Both the position numbers and the translations under genes were made by a program. Below, one piece after another: positions 18,212-26,899 of a stretch of 64,000 nucleotides of DNA (within the stretch, counting starts at the first letter, position 1; each line of letters opens with the position of its first letter). The notes below the pieces were generated by a model, which searched no databases, was not told the DNA's origin, and worked only from the letters and a program-made list of their open reading frames with translations. Source of the DNA: Corynebacterium simulans (GTDB lineage: Bacteria; Actinomycetota; Actinomycetes; Mycobacteriales; Mycobacteriaceae); the NCBI RefSeq assembly GCF_001586215.1, contig NZ_CP014634.1:1240001-1304000 (forward strand). The letters are read 5' to 3'.

Positions 18212-18359
18212 TAACCGCTACTGCGTTTGATTGCTGTGCAATCTCTCGCTGCAACGTGGATTAACTATAGTGCCGTTCTTTAAAGGCGGCAAATCGCCAG
18301 GCCAACACACGTTTTTACGCGTTGTTAACCTGTCGATAACTGCACTTAAACACCAGCCT

Positions 18360-19933
18360 TTAAAGCACCAGCCCAAAGACCGGCACGGCCAGCAGGTAGA
18401 CCGTGAGAGTAATCAGCACGCAGCCAATGAGGTTGAGACCGACGCCGCCCTTGATCATGTCGCCAATCTTCACGTAACCCGATCCGTATGCGATGGCATT
18501 CGGCGGGGTTGCCACCGGCAGCATGAACGCGCAGGTTGCCGCGAGCGCCACCGGAATGGTCAGCAGCAGGATGTTGATCTCGCCGCCCTCGGTCAGGCCA
18601 ATGCCAACCGCAACGCCGCCCATGATGGGCAGGAAGGTCGCCGCCGTTGCCGTGTTGGAGGTGATCTCGGTCAGGAAAAGAACCAGCAGCGCAACTGCTG
18701 CGATGAGCAGCACCGTGGGCAGGCCGCCGAGACCCTTAGCCATCTCGCCGATCCACAGAGATAGGCCCGAGTTGTTAAACATCGCGGACAGAGACAGGCC
18801 ACCACCAAAGAGAAGCAGGACGTCCCACGGCATCTCATTCGCGGTCTTCCAGTCCAGCAGGCGCACGCCGGTCTTGGCGTCGGCTGGGATGATAAACAGC
18901 AGCAGGCCGGCAGCAATACCGACGATGGCATCGTCGTAGTTTGAGTCCTCGCCAACCAAGAAAGGAACGACCACCCAGGCGATAGCTGCGCCTAGGAAGA
19001 TGATGCCGGTGAGAATCTGCGGAGCAGTCCACGGACCAAGAGCTGCGATTTCGCGGTCAATTAGCTCCTTGCCGCCAGGAATACGGTCCATCTCCGGCTT
19101 GAAGATGGTCACCAACAACAGCCATGCGATAAACAGGAAGATAACTGCCAGCGGCATTCCCACGATCATCCACTTGCCAAAGCCGAGGACGATGTCGTGA
19201 GATTCCTTCATATATCCGGCCAACAGAGCGTTCGGCGGAGTACCGATCAGCGTGCCCAGGGAGCCAATGGACGCGGAATACGCAATGCCCAGCATCAGCG
19301 CCGTTGCAAACTTCTTCTGCTTGGCCATGCCACCCACGGTGTCTGCGGTCAGCGCCAGCACGGAGGTACCGATAGGCAGCATGACTACCGCGGTCGCCGT
19401 ATTTGAGACCCACATGGACAAAAAGCCGGTTGCCAGCATAAAGCCAGCACAATGCGCTTTGGCGAGGTGCCAACCACCTTCACCACCGCCAGGGCCATGC
19501 GGCGGTGCAAGTTCCAACGCTGCAACGCGAGCGCAATGAGGAAGCCACCCATAAACAAGAAGATCGTCGCCGAAGCATAAGGCGAGCCAACTTCCTTAAT
19601 GGTGCCCACGCCGGCCAGCGGGAAGATAACCAAAGGCAAAAGTGCCGTAGCTGCCAGCGGAATTGCTTCGGTCATCCACCACACGCCCATCAGGATGGTC
19701 ACCGCCGCAACCGCGCGAATCGCGCCATAAGTATAGGTTTCCTCTGGGTCCGCGCCCGAGGATTGCAGCACGGTATCCACCGCATTCGACGGAAAAATAA
19801 ACCACACCAGGGCGGCCAGCGCTAAGCCTAGAAACAGGCCTATAAGCATGCGGCGCCATTCACGCTTGGCGACGCCGTGATCTTCTTCGCCTTCTACGTG
19901 AGCTGTTGATTCATGTGTTTGCGGGGTCGTCAT
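18360..19933 (-). pseudogene. DASS-family (SLC13-type) Na+/anion symporter, frameshifted
   Basis: Two reading frames together give one complete divalent anion:Na+ symporter of about 520 residues. The N-terminal part (19933 to about 19446) ends in KRIVLA. The second frame resumes with GFMLATGFLSMWVSNTATAVVMLPIG, the family's first Ser-Asn-Thr substrate/Na+ motif, and later has TEITSNTATAATFLPI, the second. Restoring one G at 19443-19446 (CTGGC to CTGGGC) joins them as RIVLGFMLATGF, the expected family sequence. It is either a recent inactivating deletion or a sequencing error. Substrates of the family are dicarboxylates or citrate. The start has AAGGAG 6 nt upstream. Confidence 0.85.
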
Positions 19934-20044
19934 TCAGTTCTCCTTGCCAAACCTTCTAGCACGCGGGGATAAGCAAAATGCGAACCATGCAATACCCACG
20001 TTTGCGAACACCATACAACTTTGAACCAAAGAAAAAATCGGTTT

Positions 20045-20362
20045 TTAAACGCGGTTACCCCCACCAAGGCCCACCAGAGCCAGCACTGCCAGCAGCATCA
20101 CGGCCACGGCTAGGCCCGCCAGCGCCGCGGCGCCGGGGAGGGCGCCGCCGGTGTGAAGAGCGGCGTCGTAAAGCGCGTTACGGCGGCGCACCCGCCAACC
20201 CAGCCAGGCGCAGGCACCCGCGCCGCCCACGAAGGCGCTGAGCTCCGCAATGGTCCACGGCAGCTCACTGCGCAAAACCACCAGAACCACCAGCACGAAC
20301 GCCAAAAGGCTGCGCTGCCACGACAGCCGGGTGCGCTCCGGCTGCAGCCCTGGGTCATACAT
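20045..20362 (-). CDS. DUF202 membrane protein (second of pair)
   Basis: 105 residues with three hydrophobic segments and the DUF202 opening QPERTRLSWQR. The function is unknown. Its ATG directly follows the stop of the upstream DUF202 gene (TAAATG), so the two are an operon of related proteins. Confidence 0.85.
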   Translation of the reverse strand: MYDPGLQPERTRLSWQRSLLAFVLVVLVVLRSELPWTIAELSAFVGGAGACAWLGWRVRRRNALYDAALHTGGALPGAAALAGLAVAVMLLAVLALVGLGGGNRV

Positions 20363-20740
20363 TTATGCCCCCGCGCCCACGAGCTGACCTACCAGGATCA
20401 GCACGCCGATAAGCAGCACCACCAACACGAGCAGAGGCATCGCGGCATTCGGCGGCAGGGGCTTTTGTTCACGCATCGCGCTTTCCGACGCCGCCCAATG
20501 CGCCCACGCCACCGCCGGCAAGACGATGGCGACCACCAGCATGATCACGGAGATGATAAGAGTCAGCGTGCCGTGAATCGGGAGGTCGAAAGCCTGCAGT
20601 GCAACGCCGCCTGCGATGAAAGCGAGCGAGGTACGAATCCATGCCAAGAACGTGCGCTCGTTGGCCATGCTGAAACGCGGATCGGGCTCTGTGCCTTTTT
20701 CATAGACAAAGCGTGGGAACCGGCCATTAGACTTTTCCAT
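20363..20740 (-). CDS. YidH/DUF202 membrane protein (first of pair)
   Basis: 125 residues. It carries the YidH signature ANERTFLAWIRTSLAFIAGGVAL near 26-48, then two further hydrophobic helices. It probably forms a hetero-oligomer with the DUF202 protein encoded directly after it (inference from pairing). The function of the family is unknown. Confidence 0.88.
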   Translation of the reverse strand: MEKSNGRFPRFVYEKGTEPDPRFSMANERTFLAWIRTSLAFIAGGVALQAFDLPIHGTLTLIISVIMLVVAIVLPAVAWAHWAASESAMREQKPLPPNAAMPLLVLVVLLIGVLILVGQLVGAGA

Positions 20741-20756
20741 TGCTTTTTATATTTCC

Positions 20757-21149
20757 TTAACGCACTGCCTCTTGCCACCCGGCAGGGCGCTGCGCCTTAG
20801 GCAGCTTTTGCACCACCGCGGCATAAGATTCCTGGACGAGCTCCCGAACTAACTTGGGGTTTATCGAATCCCCGGGATACACGGTGTACCAATGCCGCTT
20901 ATTCATGTGATACGCAGGGCCGATGTCGGCATAACCAGCCTGCAAAGCGGTGACATCCTCCGGCGGAGCTTTGAGAATGATGGCTTTCTTTCCACCGAAG
21001 GGCTTATTCGCAGGCATTGTGGTGGCCAGCATGAACCACTTTTTGCGCACCCGCCAGGCTCGCCAGCCTTCGACGAAGGGATAGGACTCGGCGTCAATGA
21101 GTTCTTCCGCCGCATCGCTCGCAGTAGAAATAAGCTCTTTTTCGTTCAT
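20757..21149 (-). CDS. MmcQ/YjbR family protein
   Basis: 130 residues of the small MmcQ/YjbR fold (CyaY-like DNA-binding superfamily). The pattern is WFMLATTM, then KAPPEDVTALQAGYADIGPAYHMNKRHWYTVYPGD. Its role is unknown. It ends 16 nt before the DUF202 pair and may be its first gene. Confidence 0.85.
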   Translation of the reverse strand: MNEKELISTASDAAEELIDAESYPFVEGWRAWRVRKKWFMLATTMPANKPFGGKKAIILKAPPEDVTALQAGYADIGPAYHMNKRHWYTVYPGDSINPKLVRELVQESYAAVVQKLPKAQRPAGWQEAVR

Positions 21150-21280
21150 ACGCCGACCTAAAATCCATCGAATTGAAAACGATATTTCCCCAGCTTAATG
21201 CGTAGGACTATCGGACGTCCAAGGCGTGGGCTAAGGTGACTGCTACAGACCTAAGCTAAGCAAAAAATAAAGGGCCAGTC

Positions 21281-21892
21281 ATGAACAAGATTTTCTTTCT
21301 GCTCGCCGTGGTTTTGTTAATCGCGGCCATCTACATGTTCTTTAAATCGCGCCAAGCCAAGGCGGCTAGCGCGCAGGAGACGGGCGATACCTTCTCCAAG
21401 GATTACTTCGCTGAGGCCAAAGGCCAAAACGAGTTCAATCCAGAAAATCTTGGTCCGGGTGCAATCATCCGTTACGGCGCCACCGACTACGTCGTCCGCG
21501 GCACCCTGACCCTAAATGAGGGCCCTTATTACTGGTACGAATACCTGCTCGACGGTGGAGATAACTCCTCCTGGCTGGGAGTCGAGGTCGATGAAGGCCA
21601 GCTCAATCTCACCTGGTGGACCTCCCGCAAGGGCGCCGGCGTCACGCCAGATCGCGGCACCGTGGAATTCGAGGGAGTTACATATAGTGAGGACGAGCGC
21701 GGCCATGCGCGCTACACCTCCACCGGCACCACCGGCCTGCCAGAGTCCGGCGAGATGCGCTACGTAGATTATTCCGCGGGTGAAAAGCTGCTGGGCTTTG
21801 AGGGCTGGGCCAACAATGACAGCTGGGAGGTATCCACCGGCCGCACCATGCTGCCGGGTGAGTTCACCGTGTACCCAGCTCCGAAGGCATAG
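21281..21892 (+). CDS. DUF4178 protein, membrane-anchored
   Basis: 203 residues. An N-terminal helix (4-20) is followed by a soluble DUF4178-like domain (LGPGAIIRYGATDYVVRGTLTLNEGPYYWYEYLL, then WLGVEVDEGQL). AAAGGGCC lies 10-14 nt before the ATG. It is the first of five same-strand genes with gaps of at most 14 nt or overlaps, ending with an aminopropyltransferase. This set recurs in other actinobacteria. The role of DUF4178 is unknown. Confidence 0.85.
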   Translation: MNKIFFLLAVVLLIAAIYMFFKSRQAKAASAQETGDTFSKDYFAEAKGQNEFNPENLGPGAIIRYGATDYVVRGTLTLNEGPYYWYEYLLDGGDNSSWLGVEVDEGQLNLTWWTSRKGAGVTPDRGTVEFEGVTYSEDERGHARYTSTGTTGLPESGEMRYVDYSAGEKLLGFEGWANNDSWEVSTGRTMLPGEFTVYPAPKA

Positions 21893-21898
21893 GCCGCA

Positions 21899-22381
21899 GT
21901 GGAGGTTCTAGATTGCCCCAGCGCGGACGTCAGTGCCGCTGACTTGGGGCTGCGCTTAAACGGCCCGCGCCCGCAGGCGTTAAGCACGACCATGCTTCAC
22001 GGTTCCGACAGCCTGCGGCTTGAGCTGGATATCATCGGCGCTTCGCATACTGCCAGCGTTTATCGCGGCAAGACGCTACTCTTCCGCGAGGAGATCTCCT
22101 GCCACTGTGAGGGTCCGCTGCCGCAGGCCTACGGTGAGATGATGGGTTACGAGCTGAAGACGGACGTCGCCAAGCATGGGGCGGATGGCTTCGCCGCAGA
22201 ATTTCAACGGGTATCGGGCACGGATTGGCACTCTGCGCAATTTCCCGGGCAGGGTGATTACCACGTCACCGCCCTCAAGGGCACCGCACCCGAAGGCTGC
22301 GCAGGCTTCGAGTGGGAAACGGTACATATGTACCCTGCAGAAGAAATAATCGTGAAGACTACAAGTAGGTGGGTTCCATGA
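21899..22381 (+). CDS. DUF2617 family protein
   Basis: 160 residues, GTG start, soluble. It contains HTASVYRG and CHCEGPLPQ and ends HMYPAEEIIVKTTSRW, as in DUF2617 proteins. The function is unknown. Its stop TGA lies inside the ATGA overlap with the next gene. Confidence 0.8.
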   Translation: MEVLDCPSADVSAADLGLRLNGPRPQALSTTMLHGSDSLRLELDIIGASHTASVYRGKTLLFREEISCHCEGPLPQAYGEMMGYELKTDVAKHGADGFAAEFQRVSGTDWHSAQFPGQGDYHVTALKGTAPEGCAGFEWETVHMYPAEEIIVKTTSRWVP

Positions 22382-22767
22382 ACTATGACAAAGGCTGGAA
22401 ATGGTCACTGGTCTTCGCCGTACTTTTCGCAGTAATTGGCGGTCTGACTTCACCCGGCGTTACTGGCGCTCCCATCAGGTCAGGCACCTGTCAGGCAAAC
22501 AATGTTCAGGCAGAGGCCAACCGCCTTGCAGCAGAGCATAAGCCGAAGGCGCGCCAATTCGATCCCGCAACGGGCACAGAGTACCTGCGCTACCGCAAGC
22601 AGATTGTCAAGGTCGAGCCCACTGGCCCGCAGAACTGTTCAGTGCGCGTGGAAAACCTCGATCACTTCCACGACGGCACCTATATCTTCTTAGGTCCCGG
22701 TTTTAGTCCCTCCTCCCCTTCCCGTTCTTCCGGCGGCTCCTCCGGCTCTTCCGGCGGCGTGAAATAG
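22378..22767 (+). CDS. DUF4247-type lipoprotein-like/anchored protein
   Basis: 129 residues. One N-terminal hydrophobic helix (about 8-27) precedes a small extracytoplasmic domain with two cysteines (SGTCQANN, QNCSVRV) and an unstructured SSPSRSSGGSSGSSGG tail. I use ATG at 22378 (ribosome-binding site GTAGGTGG), which gives a 4-nt ATGA overlap with the DUF2617 gene. The match to DUF4247 is from overall pattern and operon context. Confidence 0.75.
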   Translation: MNYDKGWKWSLVFAVLFAVIGGLTSPGVTGAPIRSGTCQANNVQAEANRLAAEHKPKARQFDPATGTEYLRYRKQIVKVEPTGPQNCSVRVENLDHFHDGTYIFLGPGFSPSSPSRSSGGSSGSSGGVK

Positions 22768-22781
22768 AAAGGCTTTAGTTC

Positions 22782-23180
22782 ATGCTCGATTCAATCCTGG
22801 CCACCTTTGCTTATTTCGGTATTGCAGCGGTGCTGCTACTTGCCGGCTTCGTAGTTCTGGATCTGCTCACCCCGGGCAAGCTTTACCGCGCTGTCTTCGT
22901 TGATCATCACGTCAACGCTGCGGTCATCGCTTCCGCCCAGCAGATTGCCCTGGGAGCGGTGCTGGTTACCGCCATCGTGCACTCTTTTGACCTGCTAGAA
23001 ACCGCTGTCTACGGCCTAGTCGGCATCGTGCTGCAGGCACTAGCGTTGGTCATTTTGGAGGCGCTTATCCCCGGCCGTTTCCGGGATCTGGTGGAAGATA
23101 CCAAGCCCCGCGCGGGCGCCTTCTGCGCGAGCGTCATCCTCATCGTCATCGGCGCAATTAATGCCGCATGTCTGACCTAA
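22782..23180 (+). CDS. DUF350 membrane protein
   Basis: 132 residues with four hydrophobic helices, typical DUF350. The family accompanies membrane-linked aminopropyltransferases. AGAAAGG lies about 9 nt before the ATG, and it overlaps the next gene by 13 nt. The function is unknown. Confidence 0.85.
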   Translation: MLDSILATFAYFGIAAVLLLAGFVVLDLLTPGKLYRAVFVDHHVNAAVIASAQQIALGAVLVTAIVHSFDLLETAVYGLVGIVLQALALVILEALIPGRFRDLVEDTKPRAGAFCASVILIVIGAINAACLT

Positions 23181-24727
23181 ACGCTTCCCCCACCGCAGAT
23201 TCCCTGGTCCGCTCGCGCGCCTGGCGGGTAGCTCTGCTTATCTCCGTCTGTATCTGCGCAGCTTCGGGCTTGGTCTACGAGCTGGCCTTGCTGACGCTGT
23301 CCACGAGCCTCAACGGCGGCGGCATCGTAGAGACCTCACTGATCGTGGCAGGTTACGTCGCCTCCTTGGGTTTGGGCGCGTTAATGGCCAAGCCATTCTT
23401 GTCGTGGCCGGCGAGTTCTTTCCTCATCGTCGAAACTCTGCTCGGCCTGTGCGGCGGCGTGAGCGCCGTGGTGCTCTACATGGTCTTCGCGCTTGTGGGC
23501 CAATCCACCCTCATTTTGGTCGTAGCGACGCTGCTCATTGGCATTTTGGTGGGTATGGAAGTGCCACTGCTTATGACGCTGATTCAGCGCGGGCGTACCT
23601 CGAATGCTGAGGATTCCGGCTCGGTGGTAGCCAACCTCAACTTCGCGGATTACGTCGGCGGCCTGCTGGGCGGTTTGGCATGGCCATTTGTCTTGCTGCC
23701 GTGGCTGGGCATGATTCGTGGCACCGCTGCGGCCGGCTTGGTCAACCTTGTGGCCGCACTCGTGGTCGCACTACTTCTGCTGCGCACGGTGCTCTCCGGC
23801 AAGCAGCTTCTAATGCATGTCCTCGCGCTGCTGGGCGCTATCGCCTTGCTGCTCACTCTCATCATCCGCAGCGAATCCATAGTGGTAACCGCCCGGCAAT
23901 CGCTCTACGATGATCCTGTCATTTACGCCCATACCTCGGATTACCAGGACATCGTGGTGACCAAACGCGGCAAGGATTCGCGCCTCTATCTCAACGGCGG
24001 CCTGCAATATTCCTCCCGCGATGAGTATCGCTACACCGAGTCCCTGGTCTATCCCGTGCTGCCTGCCGAGCCAGGCGGGCGAGTGCTCGTCATTGGCGGC
24101 GGCGATGGCTTAGCCGCGCGCGAGCTGCTCAAGATGGACTTTAAGCTCACCCAGGTCGAGCTCGATCCCGAGGTGGTGAACGTGGCCAACACGGTCCTGC
24201 GCGAGGACAACGGCGGTGCCATGGAAGATCCACGCGTGCGGATCCTCAACGAGGACGCGTTTACCTGGCTGCGATCGGGCGGGGATCACACGCTTTACGA
24301 CGCCGTCCTCATCGATCTACCCGACCCCGACTCCGCCGCCATGGCCCGCCTTTACTCGGAAGAGTTCTACTCCATGGCGCACAAGATGCTCGCTCCCGGC
24401 GGCAAGATGGTCGTGCAGGCAACCAGCGCCTTTAGTACTCCCGATGTGTTCTGGCGTATCGATTCCACACTGCGTTCCGCCGGCTGCCCCACCGTGCCTT
24501 ATCACGTGCACGTGCCCACCTTTGGTGACTGGGGCTTTGTAGCCTGCGCAGAGGAAATCTCCGTGCCCAGCTACGCTCCCCCGCTGCGCTACCTCGATGA
24601 TGCGACTCTTGAGGCCGCGCAATCTTTCGGTTTAGATAACCAGCCGCGCAACCTGCCGGCCTCCACGCTCGATCATCCTTATGTGGTCGATGACCTGCGC
24701 CGCGGATACCGCCAGGCAGGGGACTAA
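23168..24727 (+). CDS. Membrane-embedded polyamine aminopropyltransferase (SpeE-like)
   Basis: 519 residues. The N-terminal ~235 form about seven transmembrane helices. The C-terminal half is a spermidine-synthase-like methyltransferase fold with GGGDGLAARELL (decarboxylated-SAM/SAM loop), VELDPEVV and DAVLIDLPDPDS (catalytic Asp region). No speD (SAM decarboxylase) gene is nearby, so the donor and acceptor are unknown. It closes the DUF4178-DUF2617-DUF4247-DUF350 operon and ends 5 nt from the convergent ktrA. Confidence 0.85.
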   Translation: MSDLNASPTADSLVRSRAWRVALLISVCICAASGLVYELALLTLSTSLNGGGIVETSLIVAGYVASLGLGALMAKPFLSWPASSFLIVETLLGLCGGVSAVVLYMVFALVGQSTLILVVATLLIGILVGMEVPLLMTLIQRGRTSNAEDSGSVVANLNFADYVGGLLGGLAWPFVLLPWLGMIRGTAAAGLVNLVAALVVALLLLRTVLSGKQLLMHVLALLGAIALLLTLIIRSESIVVTARQSLYDDPVIYAHTSDYQDIVVTKRGKDSRLYLNGGLQYSSRDEYRYTESLVYPVLPAEPGGRVLVIGGGDGLAARELLKMDFKLTQVELDPEVVNVANTVLREDNGGAMEDPRVRILNEDAFTWLRSGGDHTLYDAVLIDLPDPDSAAMARLYSEEFYSMAHKMLAPGGKMVVQATSAFSTPDVFWRIDSTLRSAGCPTVPYHVHVPTFGDWGFVACAEEISVPSYAPPLRYLDDATLEAAQSFGLDNQPRNLPASTLDHPYVVDDLRRGYRQAGD

Positions 24728-24732
24728 GAAGC

Positions 24733-25431
24733 CTAAGACCCAGCCTCGGAGAACTTCTCCAAGGCGATGGGGCTGCCAGCAATCACGATGAGATCCGTCG
24801 GGTTCAATTGCTGGCCTTTCTCAACAGGCATCCAGTAGCCATAGTCCTTGCGCACTGAGACCAGCTGCACGCGATGTTTTTCCCACGTTTTCTGCGGATC
24901 TAGTGGGGTTTGCACCAAGTGCGCGGGCGGGGTGAGCTTGGTAACGCCATAGTCCTCGGCGATTTCGGCGAAATCTTCGAACTTGCCGCCGAGCAAGTGT
25001 GCAATGCGGCGGCCAGTGTCGCGTTCTGGGCGGATTACGTGGTGTACGCCCAGCTGCAGCAGGATGCGTGCATGCGCGTCGGAGTCCGCCTTCGCCCAAA
25101 TGTCCTTTACGCCGAGTTCCACCAGATTTGAGGCGGTCAAAATGGAGTCCTCTAGGTGCGAGCCGATGGCCAGCACCACGCGGTCCACCTCGTCGATGCC
25201 CAGCTGATGCAAGACCTCGGCGTCGGTTGTATCAGCTTGTACTACCTCGGTGAGAACCGGCGAATAATCGCGCACGAACTTCTCGCAATTGTCGATGCCA
25301 AGCACCTCGACGCCATGATCCATAAGCTCACGTGCCAGGGAAAAACCGAAGCGCCCCAAGCCGATGACCACCACTGCGGGGATGTCGATGGATTGATTTT
25401 CGCGGCGCAGCGCGCCGAAGATATTAGCCAA
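24733..25431 (-). CDS. ktrA: K+ uptake regulatory subunit (TrkA-N/RCK)
   Basis: 232 residues. The N-terminal RCK/Rossmann domain (VVVIGLGRFGFSLARELMDHG) binds nucleotides, and a C-terminal TrkA-C-like domain starts near 150. It gates the membrane subunit encoded immediately upstream on the same strand (8-nt overlap). Confidence 0.92.
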   Translation of the reverse strand: MANIFGALRRENQSIDIPAVVVIGLGRFGFSLARELMDHGVEVLGIDNCEKFVRDYSPVLTEVVQADTTDAEVLHQLGIDEVDRVVLAIGSHLEDSILTASNLVELGVKDIWAKADSDAHARILLQLGVHHVIRPERDTGRRIAHLLGGKFEDFAEIAEDYGVTKLTPPAHLVQTPLDPQKTWEKHRVQLVSVRKDYGYWMPVEKGQQLNPTDLIVIAGSPIALEKFSEAGS

Positions 25432-26806
25432 TGAACGGCCTTTCTACTGGGTAGCGATAGTGACGAGTTACCGTGCGCGCGGCCAAAGCGGCCACCAACG
25501 TGGTCGGCCCAACGCGACCAAGGTACATGATGAAGCACAAAATAATCTGGGAAGGCGCGGTCAGGCTGGCCGTAATACCTGTGGACAGGCCAACGGTGGC
25601 GAAAGCCGAGAGCACCTCGAAGGTGATCTGATCGGTGGAGAATTGCGGGTTCAAAACCACCAGGCTTCCAACTCCGAACATCACCACTGCCGCACCGGCC
25701 ACAGTCAGGGCGAGCGCCTGGCGCGTAATCGAATACGGCAAACGGCGCTTACCGATGGTGGTGTCCTCACGGCCCAGGAACTCCGCCGCCATCGCCGCAA
25801 CGAGCACGCAGGTGGTGGTCACCTTCACGCCGCCGGCCGTACCGGCGGATCCGCCGCCGATGAACATCAAGATGTCCGAGGCCATCAAGGTAATGGAATG
25901 CACATGCCCGTAGTCGATAGCATTAAAGCCCGCGGTACGCGGCGAAGCACTCATGAAGAAGCTATTGAGCAGCTTGGTGCCAAACGGCATATCTGCCAGC
26001 ACGCCGGACCACTCGGCCACCAAGAAAAACGTCATGCCGCCGAAGAGCAAAATGGCAGTTCCCACCAGCGTCATCCGCGCGGTAATGGACATGTGGTGCA
26101 CGCGCGGCGCACGCCCTCGCAGGGCGAGCTTGATCCGGCCGCGGATACGGCGCACTATCTCCGCCAACATGGGATAGCCCAAGCCACCCACGATGAGCGC
26201 AAAGGCCACCGGCAGCAGAATCCACGCATCGGTATTAAAACCAATCATATTGTCCGAGTACGTACTAAAACCCGCGTTGTTAAATGCCGAAATCGCGTGG
26301 AAGACACCCTCCCACATCGCGCGCAGCACCGGGACGCCATGTGCGAAATGCAGGCGTAGGGCCAAGAGGACAGCAACTGCAGCCTCACAAACGAGGGTGA
26401 CGAGAAAGGTAAGCAAGAGGGTACGGCGAATGCCGCCGGCTACGGGGCGGCCCTCGGCGGCCGTCGAGCGCCGCGCCTTCAAGCTGATGCGTCCGGTTAA
26501 AAGCATGCCGGACAAGGAAGCAAGCGACATGATTCCCAAGCCGCCGAGCTGGATGAGGGTGATAATTACCACTTGGCCGAAGGGAGTCCAGTACGTGCCG
26601 GTATCTTCAACGATAAGACCGGTCAGAGAGACAGCGGAAGTCGCTGTGAAGAAAGCGTGCAAGGGAGGCGTCCACTGCGATCCTTCGGTAGAAAAAGGCA
26701 GCATCAGCAGGAATGCCCCCAGCATGATGAGCAGAAAAAAGCCCAAAGCTGTCACGCGTGCAGGACCAAAGATGCGGCTTCGGTTCTGCAAAGATCTTCG
26801 TTTCAC
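25424..26806 (-). CDS. ktrB: K+ transporter membrane subunit (KtrB/TrkH)
   Basis: 460 residues of the Trk/Ktr/HKT superfamily. Four pore-loop repeats are visible (for example ATSAVSLTGL, AFNNAGFSTY, SPRTAGFNAIDY, FATVGLSTG), each with the filter glycine. The start is GTG with no ribosome-binding site but TATTAT at 26815-26820, 8 nt upstream: a leaderless promoter. Confidence 0.93.
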   Translation of the reverse strand: MKRRSLQNRSRIFGPARVTALGFFLLIMLGAFLLMLPFSTEGSQWTPPLHAFFTATSAVSLTGLIVEDTGTYWTPFGQVVIITLIQLGGLGIMSLASLSGMLLTGRISLKARRSTAAEGRPVAGGIRRTLLLTFLVTLVCEAAVAVLLALRLHFAHGVPVLRAMWEGVFHAISAFNNAGFSTYSDNMIGFNTDAWILLPVAFALIVGGLGYPMLAEIVRRIRGRIKLALRGRAPRVHHMSITARMTLVGTAILLFGGMTFFLVAEWSGVLADMPFGTKLLNSFFMSASPRTAGFNAIDYGHVHSITLMASDILMFIGGGSAGTAGGVKVTTTCVLVAAMAAEFLGREDTTIGKRRLPYSITRQALALTVAGAAVVMFGVGSLVVLNPQFSTDQITFEVLSAFATVGLSTGITASLTAPSQIILCFIMYLGRVGPTTLVAALAARTVTRHYRYPVERPFIG

Positions 26807-26899
26807 AAATAGGGATAATAGACCTGTTAGGGCGATTTACCATTTTATAAGTGAGTCATTTTTCTTGAAGGCTCGGCACATCGCGGGTACACAGGGGAC

